NCBI GenBank assembly: GCA_963932465.1
Contig: OZ010796.1
Coordinates: forward strand, 73,287,974-73,351,973
DNA: 64,000 bases
From: Maratus speciosus
Taxonomy: Eukaryota > Arthropoda > Arachnida > Araneae > Salticidae
Direction: 5' to 3'
Position numbers and translations under genes: made by a program. Under the pieces are notes generated by a model. That model saw only the letters and a list, made by a program, of their open reading frames with translations, was not told the origin of the DNA and did no database searches. This document shows, one piece after another, positions 46,019 through 56,750 of the stretch (the stretch's first letter is position 1; every line of letters starts with the position of its first letter).

Positions 46019-46426
46019 TTTCATCGGGGGCGACACTAAATTCTGAAAAAGCAGAATTCCTGTTTTCTAGTTCTATATATTCGATCGTGGTTCTCTTTTA
46101 GAGGTGTCCATAAAAGAACGCCCCAGTTATAAATTTTAATAGTATCCACTGTAAGCATTGTAGAGTTTTGGTTCAAAGTCGCAAATAAAGAGTCATTCAA
46201 ATAGTTTTAGAGAAGCGCATGCGCAAGTACTGCCTTGTTACTGACTCGCTTGCAGTGCCGCATACGCAAAAGGGCAACTCCTGAGCGTAAAGCGTTTTTG
46301 CGGGGCTGAAGATTTAAATGCCGTTAGACCAATGCAATTTTTTTCTTTGGGGCATTATAAAAGATCGTGTCTACGTTCCGCCGCCACCTCATGATTGGCC
46401 GGAGTTGAGACAGAATGGAAGAGGCT

Positions 46427-46531
46427 ATGGCTTCCATGACTCTGGACTTGCTCACCGAAGTGTGGGAAGAATAGGACTTTAGGTTGGATGTATGCCCTAT
46501 CACTAAAGGTGCGCCTATTGAACATTTGTAA
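46427..46531 (+). pseudogene. C-terminal fragment of a mariner-type transposase
   Basis: In frame the segment reads TEVWEE*DFRLDVCPITKG, then GAPIEHL and TAA. VWEELDYRLDVCR..TRGAHIEHL is the conserved tail of a mariner/Tc-related transposase group, so the in-frame TAG at 46472 replaces the expected Leu codon. The rest of the protein is absent. CACCCTGTA at about 46640-46648 may be the remaining element terminus. Confidence 0.75.
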
Positions 46532-46704
46532 GAAAAACTAGGTTAGTTTACCTTCAATTTCATGTACGATGTGTTGTATATAGTCTAAATGAAACTGTTA
46601 CAATATGCCATTGAAACTGAGTCATTTTTTTATAATCACCCTGTATTTTCGTAGAATGGGAAACATTTGTCTTTTCTTTTTTTTTTTTTTTTTTTTTTTT
46701 TTTT

Positions 46705-46960
46705 CACAGTGGCCCCACCAGTGGCCGAGAGGTTCTGCTCTCGAAGCTGGTAGACGGGAGGTGCTGGGTTCGAACCCAATCGTGCCCGTCGGCCTAATCG
46801 TTCAGAGTTTTCGTGGTTTTCTTCGAATCATGGATTTCCATGCGTAAATACGGGTTAGGTTCCCTTAAAAAGACCCCCCACGAAGAGCACTCCCCCCTGG
46901 GCCTATATCCCTCAAGTAGATAATTGGCCGTCAAAAATCAACCCAACCCTTTTTACAATG
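46705..46960 (+). repeat. tRNA-derived SINE-like segment
   Basis: Box A-like GTGGCCGAGAGGTTCTG (from about 46722) is followed by box B GGGTTCGAACCC (46765-46776). A ~28-base poly-T precedes it. Downstream is a non-tRNA body (TACGGGTTAGGTTCCC, GACCCCCCACGAAGAGCACT). The T-stem is imperfect, so it is not a functional tRNA. Confidence 0.6.
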
Positions 46961-47817
46961 TGTCATGTCGTGATGAATGTAGTATTTTTAAAAGTTCATT
47001 TGTTCTTAATAATCCTTATTTGTTCTTAATAATCCACCTGAAAAGACAAATATGTTTTTCATCTAATTCAAAAGAATTCCTCCATGAGACGGTTAAAATT
47101 TCAGCGTCGTATAACTCTTCAAAATAGTTTTGATTTAATTTAAAATATAACAATTGTCGTATTTGCTAACCGTTTATACGAAAAAAAATCACCTCTATTA
47201 GATCGCAGGCGATATTATCATTTTTCCCCCTTAAGGTGAAAAGCATACTGCGAATATTTTGAAAGATATGAATAAGCATATATTATCCTCCTTTGTCTCC
47301 GTCATCATCCTTTGTCTCGATAATCTTTTTAATCTTGCCGTGAAAGCATAAAGCATACCGCACTCTTCAGTAAATAAGCCCTTTTCGAATAAAATACTCG
47401 CAGTAATTAATAGACCCTCTCTATTATTTCACGATGACTCACTATTACATTATTGTTAAAAATTAATATTGATTTTAATTTATTATACAGGGTGTCGCTA
47501 CGTATGGCCGACCCATTCCTGATTCCTAAACCGCGTTCATTTTAGCGATACACTGTCAAAACATTTCTGTAAAATTACAAAAAGTCTACTGGTAATCCAT
47601 TATCTTATGTAAAATTACAGAGATTCTGTTAAATAACAGAGACATTTTCCGGTAAATTTAACGTAGACTATAAAATTACACCAATTAAAATACACAATAC
47701 TGTCAATTTATTTTTAATGACAGAAATTTAATTCATTTTTAGAAACTAGTGAATCCTTGAACCGCGAAGAATTAGAATTTTTCGTACTTCTGTAGTATTT
47801 AATTTTTACAATATTTA

Positions 47818-48684
47818 CGAAGGGATATGAGTAATTTTTCCCCCTCACATACAAATAATTGAGTAAAATTTATGAAATTTCTACATTGTATTAGTCATTT
47901 TCTATATAGTCACCGTGCATAGTAACACATTTCTGCAAACGGTATTTCAAAAAGAGGGAGGAGGACGTATTCAGGGAGGCCCGATAGTAGGTCCAAAGGG
48001 GGCATTTTTCTAACTTTTCCAATACCCACATGTGCACGGAAAAAACTGTTTTGTTCAAATGACTAAATTTTGGTTCCTATAGCTCCATCCAAATATTTTG
48101 GTTGAAATGATTAAATTTTCGTTAGATTAACCAAATTATTTTGTTAATTCAACAAATCGTTTGGTTATTCCACACAAAATTTGGTCATTCGAACCAAAAT
48201 ATTTGGATGGAGCTATATGAACCAAAATTTAGTCATTTCAACAAAACAGTTTTTTCCTTGTGTGACATATTGTTGGAAAGGCCTGTGACCACTTATTCAT
48301 GTTATGCACCCCCAAGCCCCTCCCCCCAAATTTGTCCAGGGGGGCATGAATGGTGTCCGCAAAATTTAAAAAAAGTACCCCCTGAGGGCAAATTAAGGGA
48401 AGGGGCTCGGAATGTACATAACATGAATAAGTGGTCACAGACCTTTCCAACAATATGTCACATGTGGGGATCGGTAAAAGTAAGAAAAATGTCTGCCTTT
48501 GGGCCTACTATCGGGCCTCCTGGAATACATCCTCCACCCTCTTTTTGAAATACCGTATACAGAAATGTGTTACTGTGCACGGTAACTATATAGAAAAGGA
48601 CTAATACTATGTAGCAATTTCATAAATTTTACTCAATTATTTCTATGTGAGGGCAAAAACTTTTTGATATCCCCTCGTATTATC
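47818..48684. mobile_element. Fold-back element with long arms, itself interrupted
   Basis: The left arm 47818-48033 plus 48262 to about 48345 is mirrored by about 48380-48684. Matching landmarks are ATAATTGAGTAAAATTTATG/CATAAATTTTACTCAATTAT, AACACATTTCTG/CAGAAATGTGTT, CCCGATAGTAGG/CCTACTATCGGG, and CATATTGTTGGAAAGG/CCTTTCCAACAATATG. The loop is near 48350-48378. Confidence 0.85.
48034..48261. mobile_element. ~228-bp palindromic MITE nested in the fold-back arm
   Basis: Ends are CACGGAAAAAACTGTTTTGT and, reversed, CACAAGGAAAAAACTGTTTTG. Mirrored inner blocks are TGACTAAATTTTGGTT and AGCTCCATCCAAATATTTTG. The right arm of the host fold-back reads CACATGTGACATATTG uninterrupted. The left arm has ACATGTG, the insert, then TGACATATTG, with a TG or TGTG duplication. 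Confidence 0.82.
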
Positions 48685-48689
48685 AGCCG

Positions 48690-48765
48690 GCCCGTGATTT
48701 GATCTCGAGTCCTGTGGATTGCAGACGAACACCTAACTGACTGTGCTATAGGCGTTGTTACTACC
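48690..48765 (-). repeat. tRNA-like sequence (SINE head or pseudogene)
   Basis: On the minus strand TATAGCACAGTCAGTTAGG is box A-like and GAGATCAAATC is box B-like, with tRNA spacing. Stems are poorly paired. The anticodon-loop region reads TCTGCAAT. Confidence 0.4.
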
Positions 48766-49150
48766 GAATGCAAAGGGTGTCTTTCATGATTCAGCGGGAG
48801 CTGAAATCAACTTTTAGCTTTGTGCATGCGGGGAATGAAACAACTGCAAAGTGATTGTTAATAAAAAAATCTCCGCTCATACTCCGCACAGACGAATTTT
48901 CCCTTTCTAAAACATTTTAATTTTTAATAAAACAATTTTTAAATCAAATTTTTTTTTCTAGTATTTCTAATAAAATTTTAAATGTACAGTAGAGCGCCGA
49001 TTATCCGAATTCCAATTAACCGAACTTCCAATTATCCGAACAGCATATTACTCCTCAAAATTTTTTTAACCTAACTCCCATTTACCCATTGTCTTGGAAT
49101 AAAATTTTAAATAAAGAAAAACTGATAGTGGATCAGAAATAAGGAATGTA

Positions 49151-50700
49151 CACTGCTCAAAACAATTAGGGGAGCACATGGTTTTAAAGAAATTGCGCAA
49201 ATATTTACACCGATAAGTAACGTAAAATAAAACATCCATAATTTAAAGTGTTGTAGAAAACAGATAAAGAAAACTTCACGTGTAAATTAAAGTTTATGAC
49301 GCCAAAAACTAGAAAAAGGAGATAAGTGCAGAAATCGGGATTTTCCAGAAACGTCTGTTTCACTGCCTCAGTTGTAAAATTCAATTGCTCAGCTTGTGTT
49401 TTGAGAAAAGGTGGCTTGAAAATACCACAACGACATAATTTACCACAATCCATGGCTTGGCGTGTTATCGGGACAGTTGAATTTGGGGGAAACACAACGA
49501 AGTGTAGTGGACGCTGTTGGAGTCGCAAAAAGTGTCCATGAAAGGCTGTGGAATCGATTCCGAGACACATGTAATGGTTGTAATCGACAAGTGCAAAATC
49601 GAAAATGTGCTAACACAGAAACTGATGACTGATATACCCAGTTAACAGCTCGTCGAGACGGAACGGGTAATGCTACTCAGCTGCAAACACAGTTGTTCTT
49701 GGCCACAGGACGAAGGGCGTCCAGCCAAACAGTCCAAAATAGGCTTCGTCAGGGTGGTATCTATGCACGTAAGCCAATGGTCTGTATTCCATTGACCTCA
49801 AGCCACTGTGCGGTCTAAAGAAGGTGGGGAACTGAACATCGAGTTTGGAGGCAAAGTTGTTGCAGTCAAATTCTGTTTACAGACGAGTCCCGATTCAGTC
49901 TGGATGTGACATCTGATGCGTTTTGGTATGGAGAGAAAGAGGCACTCAATATAATCCCATATTCGTTCGTGAAAGATCACATTACAGACGAGGTGGGTTG
50001 ATGCTATTGGCTGGAATCAGCATAGGTGGACGTACGGGCCTGCATATCATTCGGAATGGCACTTTGACTGTATGAAGTTATACAGTCGAGATACTGAGAC
50101 CTCATGTCATATTTTATGTTGCAGCAATTAGTGATTTCTTTGTTTCCATGCATGATAATGCCAGACTTCATACAGCTCGTCTTGTGGAAAACATGCTTGA
50201 AGCTAAAACAATACAGCGTATGGAATGACCAGCATACTCTCCTGACCTAAATCCGATCGAGCATATTTGGGATATACTCAGACGACGCATTGCTGCGAGA
50301 CCGAGGCCTCCTTTTACTGTTCGCGACTTGGGGATTTCAATTCTTGAGCAGTGGAACAGTATTCCCCAAAGTCTTATCGATAACCTCATCGCATCCATGG
50401 TAAACAGGTGTGCAGCAATCTCAGCTGTTCGAGGAGACAACACGCCATATTAAAAATCTTGCATCATTTCTAAAGAATACTTTTTTTTTTATCATTTACA
50501 TGAAACCAAATTGTTGCCCTAAACCATCTTTTAATGTTCTTTTCATCTTTTCAAAGAATAAAAATTCCCTTAAAATTTTTTGCGTCTTTTTTTCTGTATT
50601 GCGCATTGATACACGTGTACTATCCATTTTATGCGCATACGGCTGTCATGCACTGTTCTCTTCTCTTGTTTGCTTGCTCCCCTAATTTTTTTGAGCAGTG
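49151..50700 (+). mobile_element. 1550-bp Tc1-like transposon
   Basis: Ends are CACTGCTCAAAACAATTAGG and, reversed, CACTGCTCAAAAAAATTAGG, both followed by GGAGCA. TA flanks it at 49149-49150 and 50701-50702. The near-identical ends and ~1.55 kb length are typical of full-length Tc1 elements. The transposase is broken (49452-50453). Confidence 0.95.
49452..50453 (+). pseudogene. Tc1 transposase pseudogene (DD34E type)
   Basis: From ATG the N-terminal helix-turn-helix region begins MAWRVIGTVEFGG and, after a shift, continues VAKSVHERLWNRFRDT and TETDD. The middle encodes QLTARRDGTGNATQLQTQL and NRLRQGGIYARKP. The catalytic core is intact by motif: LFTDESRFSL (first Asp), MHDNARLHTARL (second Asp) and YSPDLNPIEHIWDILRRRI (Glu, DD34E spacing). 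The tail ends AISAVRGDNTPY then TAA. Inactivating changes include a frameshift near 49490, TGA after TETDD, TAA in the HCAV*RRW stretch, and shifts near 50075 and before the PAYSPD segment (TGA in CGTATGGAATGACCA). It cannot make active enzyme. Confidence 0.93.
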
Positions 50701-50713
50701 TAGAAACAATAAA

Positions 50714-50993
50714 GGCGATGGAAAAAATCCTAAGCTATGAACAAAATGAACTTAGTGAGTGGTTAAATAGTGAGGTATACATGACCCTGGATATCAGATT
50801 TTAAGTGATGATGAGATTGTGGATGAGATTCATGATGAAAGAGAAATTGAAGAAAATAAAAAGGAATGCTCTGAAAATGGCCGAGGTCCATCACATAACG
50901 AAGCATTTGAATGTTTGGAAACAGCTATGAAATGGCTCCAACGGCAGAAAAGCGCTGATCCATATTCAACTAACGGTATTTAAGAAGAATTAG
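50714..50993 (+). pseudogene. C-terminal remnant of a Tigger-like transposase
   Basis: The frame reads GYQILSDDEIVDEIHDE, then PSHNEAFECLETAMKWLQRQ, ending YSTNGI and TAA. An acidic stretch with LTDEEIV-type motif followed by ...EALECLETALRWLEQQ is the usual C-terminus of Tigger/jerky-family DDE transposases. A shift near 50785 joins LSEWLNSEVY to this part. The catalytic core is missing, so the element was already a deletion derivative when Tc1 inserted. Confidence 0.75.
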
Positions 50994-51410
50994 AGATATG
51001 GAAGCATTGAAAAGAATGCCTTCGTTGAACCAAGTAACAATCAATAGCTTATTCCCTTAAATTATAATCTCTGTAGTTCAGAAAACGATAACCAGAGAAA
51101 AAAAAATAATGATAAAAATGTAAACAACAACAACAAAAATTTAGAAAAAATAATTTTTAAACATGCCAGCACTAACTGTTGCTGCCAGTCGTAAGTTTAG
51201 ATAACGCGTGAAGGGTTTAGTATAATCAGAAACATCCCTTAAACTGCCTGTCCATTTATCCGAACTTTTGCTTATCCGAACAGGGTCTGTCCCGACTTGT
51301 TCGGATAACCGGCGCTCTACTGTATTTTTAAAGTATGTGTCTTGAATTACAGGTTATTTAACAAAGATAATAAAGACATGGAAATCCCTACAGGGAGTCT
51401 GATACAAGAT

Positions 51411-52338
51411 AAAAAGAAAAGTGCCCAATTAAACTGATGGCATTGAGCTCACTGGCTATTCACATTATTTGTATATTATACTCTTATATCAAAGAATAAT
51501 GCCTCTCAAAAAATAAATTGAGGGGATTAGCCCCGGTTTCCCCCCTTTATACTTAACTAATGAACCTCCAAATTCAATCAGGGACGCGCCTTATCAGAAT
51601 AAACCTGTATACCAAATTTGAAGCAAATCAGATAATTCTGTATGAAAAAACCATTTCACTAAATTAAGGGGAGGGTATTAGCTCCCCATTCTCCCCTTGT
51701 ATGCTTAACTAATGAATGTCCAAATCTAACCAAGAAAAGCTCCCAATCATAATTTGGAGAAAAAAAAATGAAGAAAATTGGATAATTCTGCATGAAAATC
51801 CATTTATCTAAATTAATGAGGGTGGGAGGCACTTGCCCCTTTCCTCCTTTTATACTTAACTAATGAACCTCCAAATATAATCAAGGAAGCACCATATCGG
51901 AATAAACCGGTATATATCAAATTTGAAGCAAATCGAATAAATCTACATGGAAAACCCATTTATCTAAATTAAGGGGGATTGGCTCCTCTTGCCACCTTCC
52001 TTTATACTCAACCAATAAACTTCCAAATATAATCAGGGAATCTCCTTATCAGAATAAACCAGGATATAAAATTTGAAGTAAATCGAATAATTCTGCATGA
52101 AAAAAATCATTTATCTAAATGAAAGGGGGATTAGCCCCCGTTACCCACCTTTACACTTAACCAATGAACACCCAAAACTAATAAAGGAAGCGCCCTATCA
52201 GAAAGAACCTAGAAAAAAAAATTGAAGCAAATCGGATATTTCTATCAAGAGTTATCGCGTTACGTTCATACGTAAATACGTACATACAGAACCGGCGGGC
52301 ACATTAGCTCTCAGGCTTTGATAGCCTGTGAGCTAAAA
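51411..52338 (+). mobile_element. Helentron-like element, copy 4
   Basis: The 5' end is AAAAGAAAAGTGCCCAATTA, then CTGATGGCATTGAGCTCACTG. About five ~150-bp monomers follow, then TTATCGCGTTACG, degenerate CATA/GTAC repeats, GGGCACATTAGCTCTCAGG and TTTGATAGCCTGTGAGCTAAAA. GTGCCC at the 5' end is inverted as GGGCAC near the 3' hairpin. Confidence 0.72.
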
Positions 52339-52611
52339 AAGGAAATGTCTGTAAAATGATGACCGAGAAACTCACTAGAATGCAATTAATCGAGAACTAG
52401 TGTAAATTTACAGAGAGTCTCCTTATTTTCTGTGCTTTTACAGAAATTTCTAACAGTATAGACTTCCAGTTGCCAAATTTTTAGGTAGATTTCGTATGAA
52501 ATACTACCTATTGGGATCGGTCCTATGTCGGAATTTCTGAAAAAATTTTACAGATCTACACCGATCATGACCCCTAGAACCCAAAACCACCCTCAGTAAA
52601 AACTTTATATC

Positions 52612-52634
52612 TATCTATCTATCTATCTATCTAT
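52612..52634. repeat. (TATC)n microsatellite
   Basis: About six CTAT repeats. Confidence 0.9.
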
Positions 52635-52719
52635 ACATATCACTTTCTTCTAGACACGATAACTTTCCTAATTCTGCACCAATCTTTTCCAAACTGATAC
52701 ATAAAATCAAAGGGCATAA

Positions 52720-53280
52720 AATCTCGGTCAAGTTCGTTAATGGGCAAAATCGGACCAAAGGGATGGAAATAGGGAGGGGTTTTGTGGAAACCGAAAACCC
52801 CCCATAACTTCTTGATTTTTGTACATATCAAATCAGTTTAAAGTTTTTATTATTTCTAAAAATAGGGCCAAAATTTTATGTATCACAGATTTTTGATAAA
52901 GTTAAAAATGGGCTCAAGGGGCGCAAAAAATAGGGTTTTTGGTAGAAAAAAATTAATAACTTCGTCATTTCTCAAGATATCAATTCCAGTTAATTTTATT
53001 ATAAATCGCCTTAATATTATCTACAACTTTTATATTCACAAGTTTTTGATAGGACCAATTCGTACCGCAAAAAAATTAAAAACGAAAACAAAAAGGGGGA
53101 TTGAAGAAGTAAAAATTCCATAACTCCGTCAATTCAAAAGATATAAAATCCCCATGAATTTATCATATATCTTCTTAATATTGTCTACAACATCTAGATA
53201 GACAAGTTTTGGGTAGGACCAATTCTTACAGAAAAAAAAAAATTAAAAATACATAGCGGTTGAAGAAAAAAATCATCTAA
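52720..53280 (+). repeat. ~160-bp tandem repeat, same family as 10.2-10.7 kb
   Basis: Units begin near TAACTTCTTGA (52805), TAACTTCGTCA (52957) and TAACTCCGTCA (53121) and share TTATCTACAACTTTTATATT and AAGTTTTTGATAGGACCAAT with the array at 10198-10740. The repeat flank resumes at 53799 after a diverged MITE. Confidence 0.75.
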
Positions 53281-53282
53281 GT

Positions 53283-53693
53283 AAGGGTGTATTCAAATCA
53301 TTTGAATTTATCAATTGCTCTCAAACGCATCCAATTGCTAGATTCTCTTATTCAGAAACTATATAATGTACAGTAATGATCGATTTTTTGATAGAGGCAG
53401 AATATATTTCAAAAAATGATGTCAAAGTGGGCATTTTGAACAGAATTTCCCGAAGCGATTGTGTTAGAAACGAAAAATATTGCCCTACTGAGAAAATAAT
53501 TGTTTATTAATCAAGTTTTAATTAATTGAAAGAAAAATAAAAACACAGGTCGCTTATAAATCTTTTCAAAAAACACGTCAGCATGTTTCATATATTTTTT
53601 TTTAATTAAAAATGAAGCTGAAAATGTGCCAGAAAATTTCGAGTTGTTGAGTATGGAAAAATATTTTTTTTACTATCGCCTTAACATGATTCT
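53283..53693. mobile_element. Diverged copy of the GGCTGTTCT-family MITE
   Basis: AAGGGTGTATTCAAATC at the left, TTCAGAAACTATATAATG, TCAAAGTGGGCATTTTGAAC, and CGCCTTAA at the right align with copies A-C, with heavy divergence. It splits the tandem-repeat unit from its flank at 53799. Confidence 0.6.
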
Positions 53694-54129
53694 GATAAAA
53701 CCAGATATTTTATAAAAAGGAAATAAAAACTCGTGAAAAGCAGACAGATAAAACTGTTAAAGTGGATTTATATCTAATAATGATTTAGTTTTTATTGGTG
53801 AAATTAGTATACTTAACTTCGAAATCTACCTCTGCCTGTAGGCCGGGCCGGCAGGGATTTTTTCAGTGTGGTTCTTCGTCCTACGCTGTAAAAAAAGACA
53901 AAAGTTTATGAGTCTGAGAAAATATAATAGAACCGCAAACGAAACTATACAACCTTTTCCGATTTATCCACGCTTCAGAAAAGCGTTCTTTATCTTTAGA
54001 AACCTTAGCAACCGCTCTCTTTTCGAGATTTAAAGAAGCATAAAGAAAAGTTTTTCTTTTGCTTCCGTTGATTTCCGAGTCGTTTATAGAGTGCATCATT
54101 CGCACTTTTAAACGGCGCTATCCACTCTC

Positions 54130-54800
54130 ATTCACACATTTTCACGCTCAACAAACATGTTTTACAGACAAACATGATATATTTACAGCATAAACATGAG
54201 CATTAAAATTAATTTGTTACTCTGACTTGTATAAATTCAGTTACGCAATTGAAAATGTTCATGTTTTACAGACAAACATGATACATTTGCATCGTAAATA
54301 TGATTATTAAAATTAATTTTATTTTGTTACTCTGGCGTGTATAAATTCAGTTACGCGATTGAAAATGTTCATGTTTTACAGACAAACATGATACATTTAC
54401 ATCATAAATATGAACATTAAAATTAATTTTATCTTGTGACTCTGGCTTCTATAAATTCAGTTACGCAATTTAAAATGTTCATGTTTTACAGACAAACATG
54501 ATACATTTACATCATAAATATGAACATTAAAATTAATTTTATCTTGTGACTCTGGCTTCTATAAATTCAGTTACGCACTTGAAAATGTCCATGTTTTACA
54601 GACAAACATGATACATTTACATTATAAATATGAACATTAAAATTAATTTTATTTCGTTACTCTGACTTGTATAAATTCAGTTACGCAACTGAAAATGTTC
54701 ATGTTTTACAGACAAACATGATACATTTACATCATAAATATGAACATAAAAATTAATTTTATTTTGTGACTCTGGTTTGTATAAATTCGGTTTACGCAAT
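54130..54800 (+). repeat. Six ~115-bp tandem repeats in the fold-back loop
   Basis: CATGTTTTACAGACAAACATGATAC starts units near 54157, 54258, 54369, 54478, 54590 and 54700, followed by ACATTAAAATTAATTT, GACTCTGGCT, and TATAAATTCAGTTACGC. Units are highly similar. Fold-back copy 1 at 44 kb carries a single diverged unit. Confidence 0.88.
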
Positions 54801-54977
54801 TGAAAAAGTTTCATTGTGAATGGATGGAATCCTAAAAACCTATATTCCTATCTTAGAAAATAGATTAGTACATTATAAAAAAGACTCGGGAACGTTTCCG
54901 AGAATCAGGGGCAGCGGAAGAAACTTTATTTTTAGAAATGCTTCTTTAAATCTCGGAAATAGTTTGGTTTCTGATGG

Positions 54978-56671
54978 TGTAACGACCCCGGCAAGACCAC
55001 TACGTAGTAACTCAGTTATATTTAGATATGAGTTTTAAAACACCTTTATTTAAAACTAGATTGGGCAAAGGAATGTTAGAGAGCCTTCCAGATTTTGCCT
55101 AACATATACGGCGAATAAGAAAGATAAATTACTATTCCAATAACTGAGAGATGTTCAAACTTCAACTTACACAAATAGTCTTCGATACTTCACGTCGTCA
55201 GCCACTTCCTTAAACTACTACACTTTTCAGCTACAAAGCTAAACGTTAGAACAATTTTTAATTCCGTAACGTGGACAACCCGTGCTGTTCGAGAAAATCT
55301 TTATTAATTCAACGATAGTTCAAAAACCTCTTATCAAAGGCCAACGAAGCTAACCCAGACTTCAATTGCACGGCACTTGAAGGCCACTATAAATCAAAGC
55401 AGTATACAAAGTAAGCGCCCTATCTTAAATGAAAGAGGTAACCGCAAGATTAAAGGTGAGGTCACATCAATCAAGGTCACACGCCACGTAGTGGACGGGG
55501 TTGAACTAGAGGAATATACTTAACTGTTTTCTTCTTTATGGATAATCTATTAATTGCACATCTATGAAATAACTGCGCAAGCTCAAACGTCGTGTTTTAA
55601 TTTGTTTGTAGTATTTATATTCTGACAGTGTAGAATATTCTATTAATTTTTATTCGTGATTATTTAATTTATTTATTGTAGTTAATTATTTAAATAAAAA
55701 CAGTTCTTTCTAGAACTAATATTATTTGTTAAAATGGCAAAAAGTTGGCCATCGAATAGCTGTAGTTTTCGAAATTGTAAAAAAAAAATTGTTCCTGGTA
55801 GAATTTATCTCTGTCCTTTTCCAAAGAGTAAAACAAGTTAGTTACGTGCTTTTATTTCAATTTATAAAAAAAAGATAAAATCTTATTTAATTATATAATG
55901 CAAATGTTGCTGATTTAAATACGTTCGATTTTAATAATGTTTTATTAATGTAATGAATTAAGGGCAAAATGCAATAATGCTTTCCTAACATTAATGCTTT
56001 TTCTAACGAAATTAAAATGATATTGTGACTATTTTTTTAAATGTACATAATTTTATCAAAACAAACTTCAATAAAAATATTTTGCAATAAATCTGGTAAA
56101 CAAGATTCATTTTCCTTAAGTGAGTAAAGATTCAGAAAATATGACCAAGAGATGCTCAGATAGTAGATATTCTGTCATATATGACGTCATACTGAAAGAC
56201 CGCGTATTTGCAGTATCAGCCCCGTCCACCAGGTGGCGCAACTTTGTCAATATACTCCAGATTCCAGCATTAACATTGTACGCTTATTATATATGCAGTT
56301 TTGCTATAAATCCTGCATCCTATAACGCAGTCTTACATCCATAAATTCTATAATACCCACTATAAATCCTCCGACACAAGGTCTAGATCACTCGAAGAGC
56401 AGGACGCAACTCAAATTTGAAGACACACACTTTCACTTCCCCTTATATACTCTGCAGATTGAGCGACGAGCCTAATTTGCATAAAATAACAGCGAAATCA
56501 AGTAACCGTAAACTCCAAGAGATCCAAACATACTTTGGAAAATTAGTGTAAAATAGAATACAGAGTGAATAGAATCTGTTCTCTGTTGCGTCACACTGGT
56601 TAAATGTTTGACGTCACGCTCACACTCAAAATACTAGAGAACCCTTATAAGCGAGTCGCTAGTCCACTACA
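54978..56671 (+). mobile_element. ~1.7-kb insertion of uncertain class
   Basis: It begins TGTAACGACCCCGGC and ends AGTCCACTACA, so its outer bases are TG..CA as in LTR elements, but I found no matching target duplication. CCACTACGT near 54998 is inverted as ACGTAGTGG near 55487. A TATA-like TTATATACTCTG lies at about 56447. A THAP-like exon start is inside (55734). It may be a large solo LTR or an element that captured host sequence. Confidence 0.4.
55734..55836 (+). CDS. THAP-type zinc-finger first exon candidate
   Basis: ATG in a good context (TTAAAATGG) opens a 34-codon segment with THAP N-terminal features: C-x4-C (CSFRNC), basic stretch, hydrophobic-aromatic step, and FPKS near its end, where THAP domains have FP and a short loop. 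It stops at a near-consensus donor CAA|GTTAGT (55837); the unspliced frame meets TAG at 55839. THAP domains commonly have an intron soon after this point and occur in P-element transposases and host regulators. I cannot find a matching second exon in the window (it should carry a Trp and C-x2-H). It is either the first exon of a host gene or P-like transposase continuing outside, or a remnant. Confidence 0.45.
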
Positions 56672-56750
56672 AAGTTTCTAAAGATAAAGAACGTTTTTCG
56701 GAATAGTGAGTAAGTCGGAATAGTTTATGTGTTATCCTAGGACAAATTAA

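Larger units (their letters stand above)
48987..51322 (+). mobile_element. Tigger/pogo-type element interrupted by a Tc1 element
   Basis: Ends are CAGTAGAGCGCCGATTATCC and, reversed, CAGTAGAGCGCCGGTTATCC, with TA on both sides (48985-48986 and 51323-51324). TTATCCGAAC motifs recur subterminally. Excluding the 1550-bp Tc1 insertion (49151-50700), about 785 bp remain, including the C-terminal end of its own transposase (50714-50993). Confidence 0.9.
47551..52456. mobile_element. Outer TA-flanked element split by several nested insertions
   Basis: The left end TA|CACTGTCAAAACATTTCTGT is mirrored by ACAGAAATTTCTAACAGT|TA on the right. Each is followed inward by TAAAATTACA/TGTAAA-type sequence. 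If these are the two ends of one element, about 4.3 kb of the interior consists of later insertions (fold-back 47818-48684, Tigger-like 48987-51322, Helentron-like 51411-52338). Confidence 0.45.
53882..56750. mobile_element. Fold-back element, copy 2, with tandem array in loop and ~1.7-kb insertion in right arm
   Basis: The left arm 53930-54110 (TCTTTATCTTTAGAAACC, TTTCCGAGTCGTTTATAGAG) is mirrored by 54870-54977 and 56672-56735 (GGTTTCTAAAGATAAAGA). The right arm is split between 54977 and 56672. Copy 1 at 44.7 kb reads TTTCTGAGGTTTCTAAAGATAAAG without a break. Confidence 0.75.

Noticed and set aside
48141..48548. 135-codon open frame in the fold-back
   Set aside because: It is translated palindromic sequence; the opposite strand gives a similar frame, as expected from inverted repeats.
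56120..56344. Second exon of the THAP-like gene
   Set aside because: It lacks the expected Trp and C-x2-H pattern and has no convincing acceptor.
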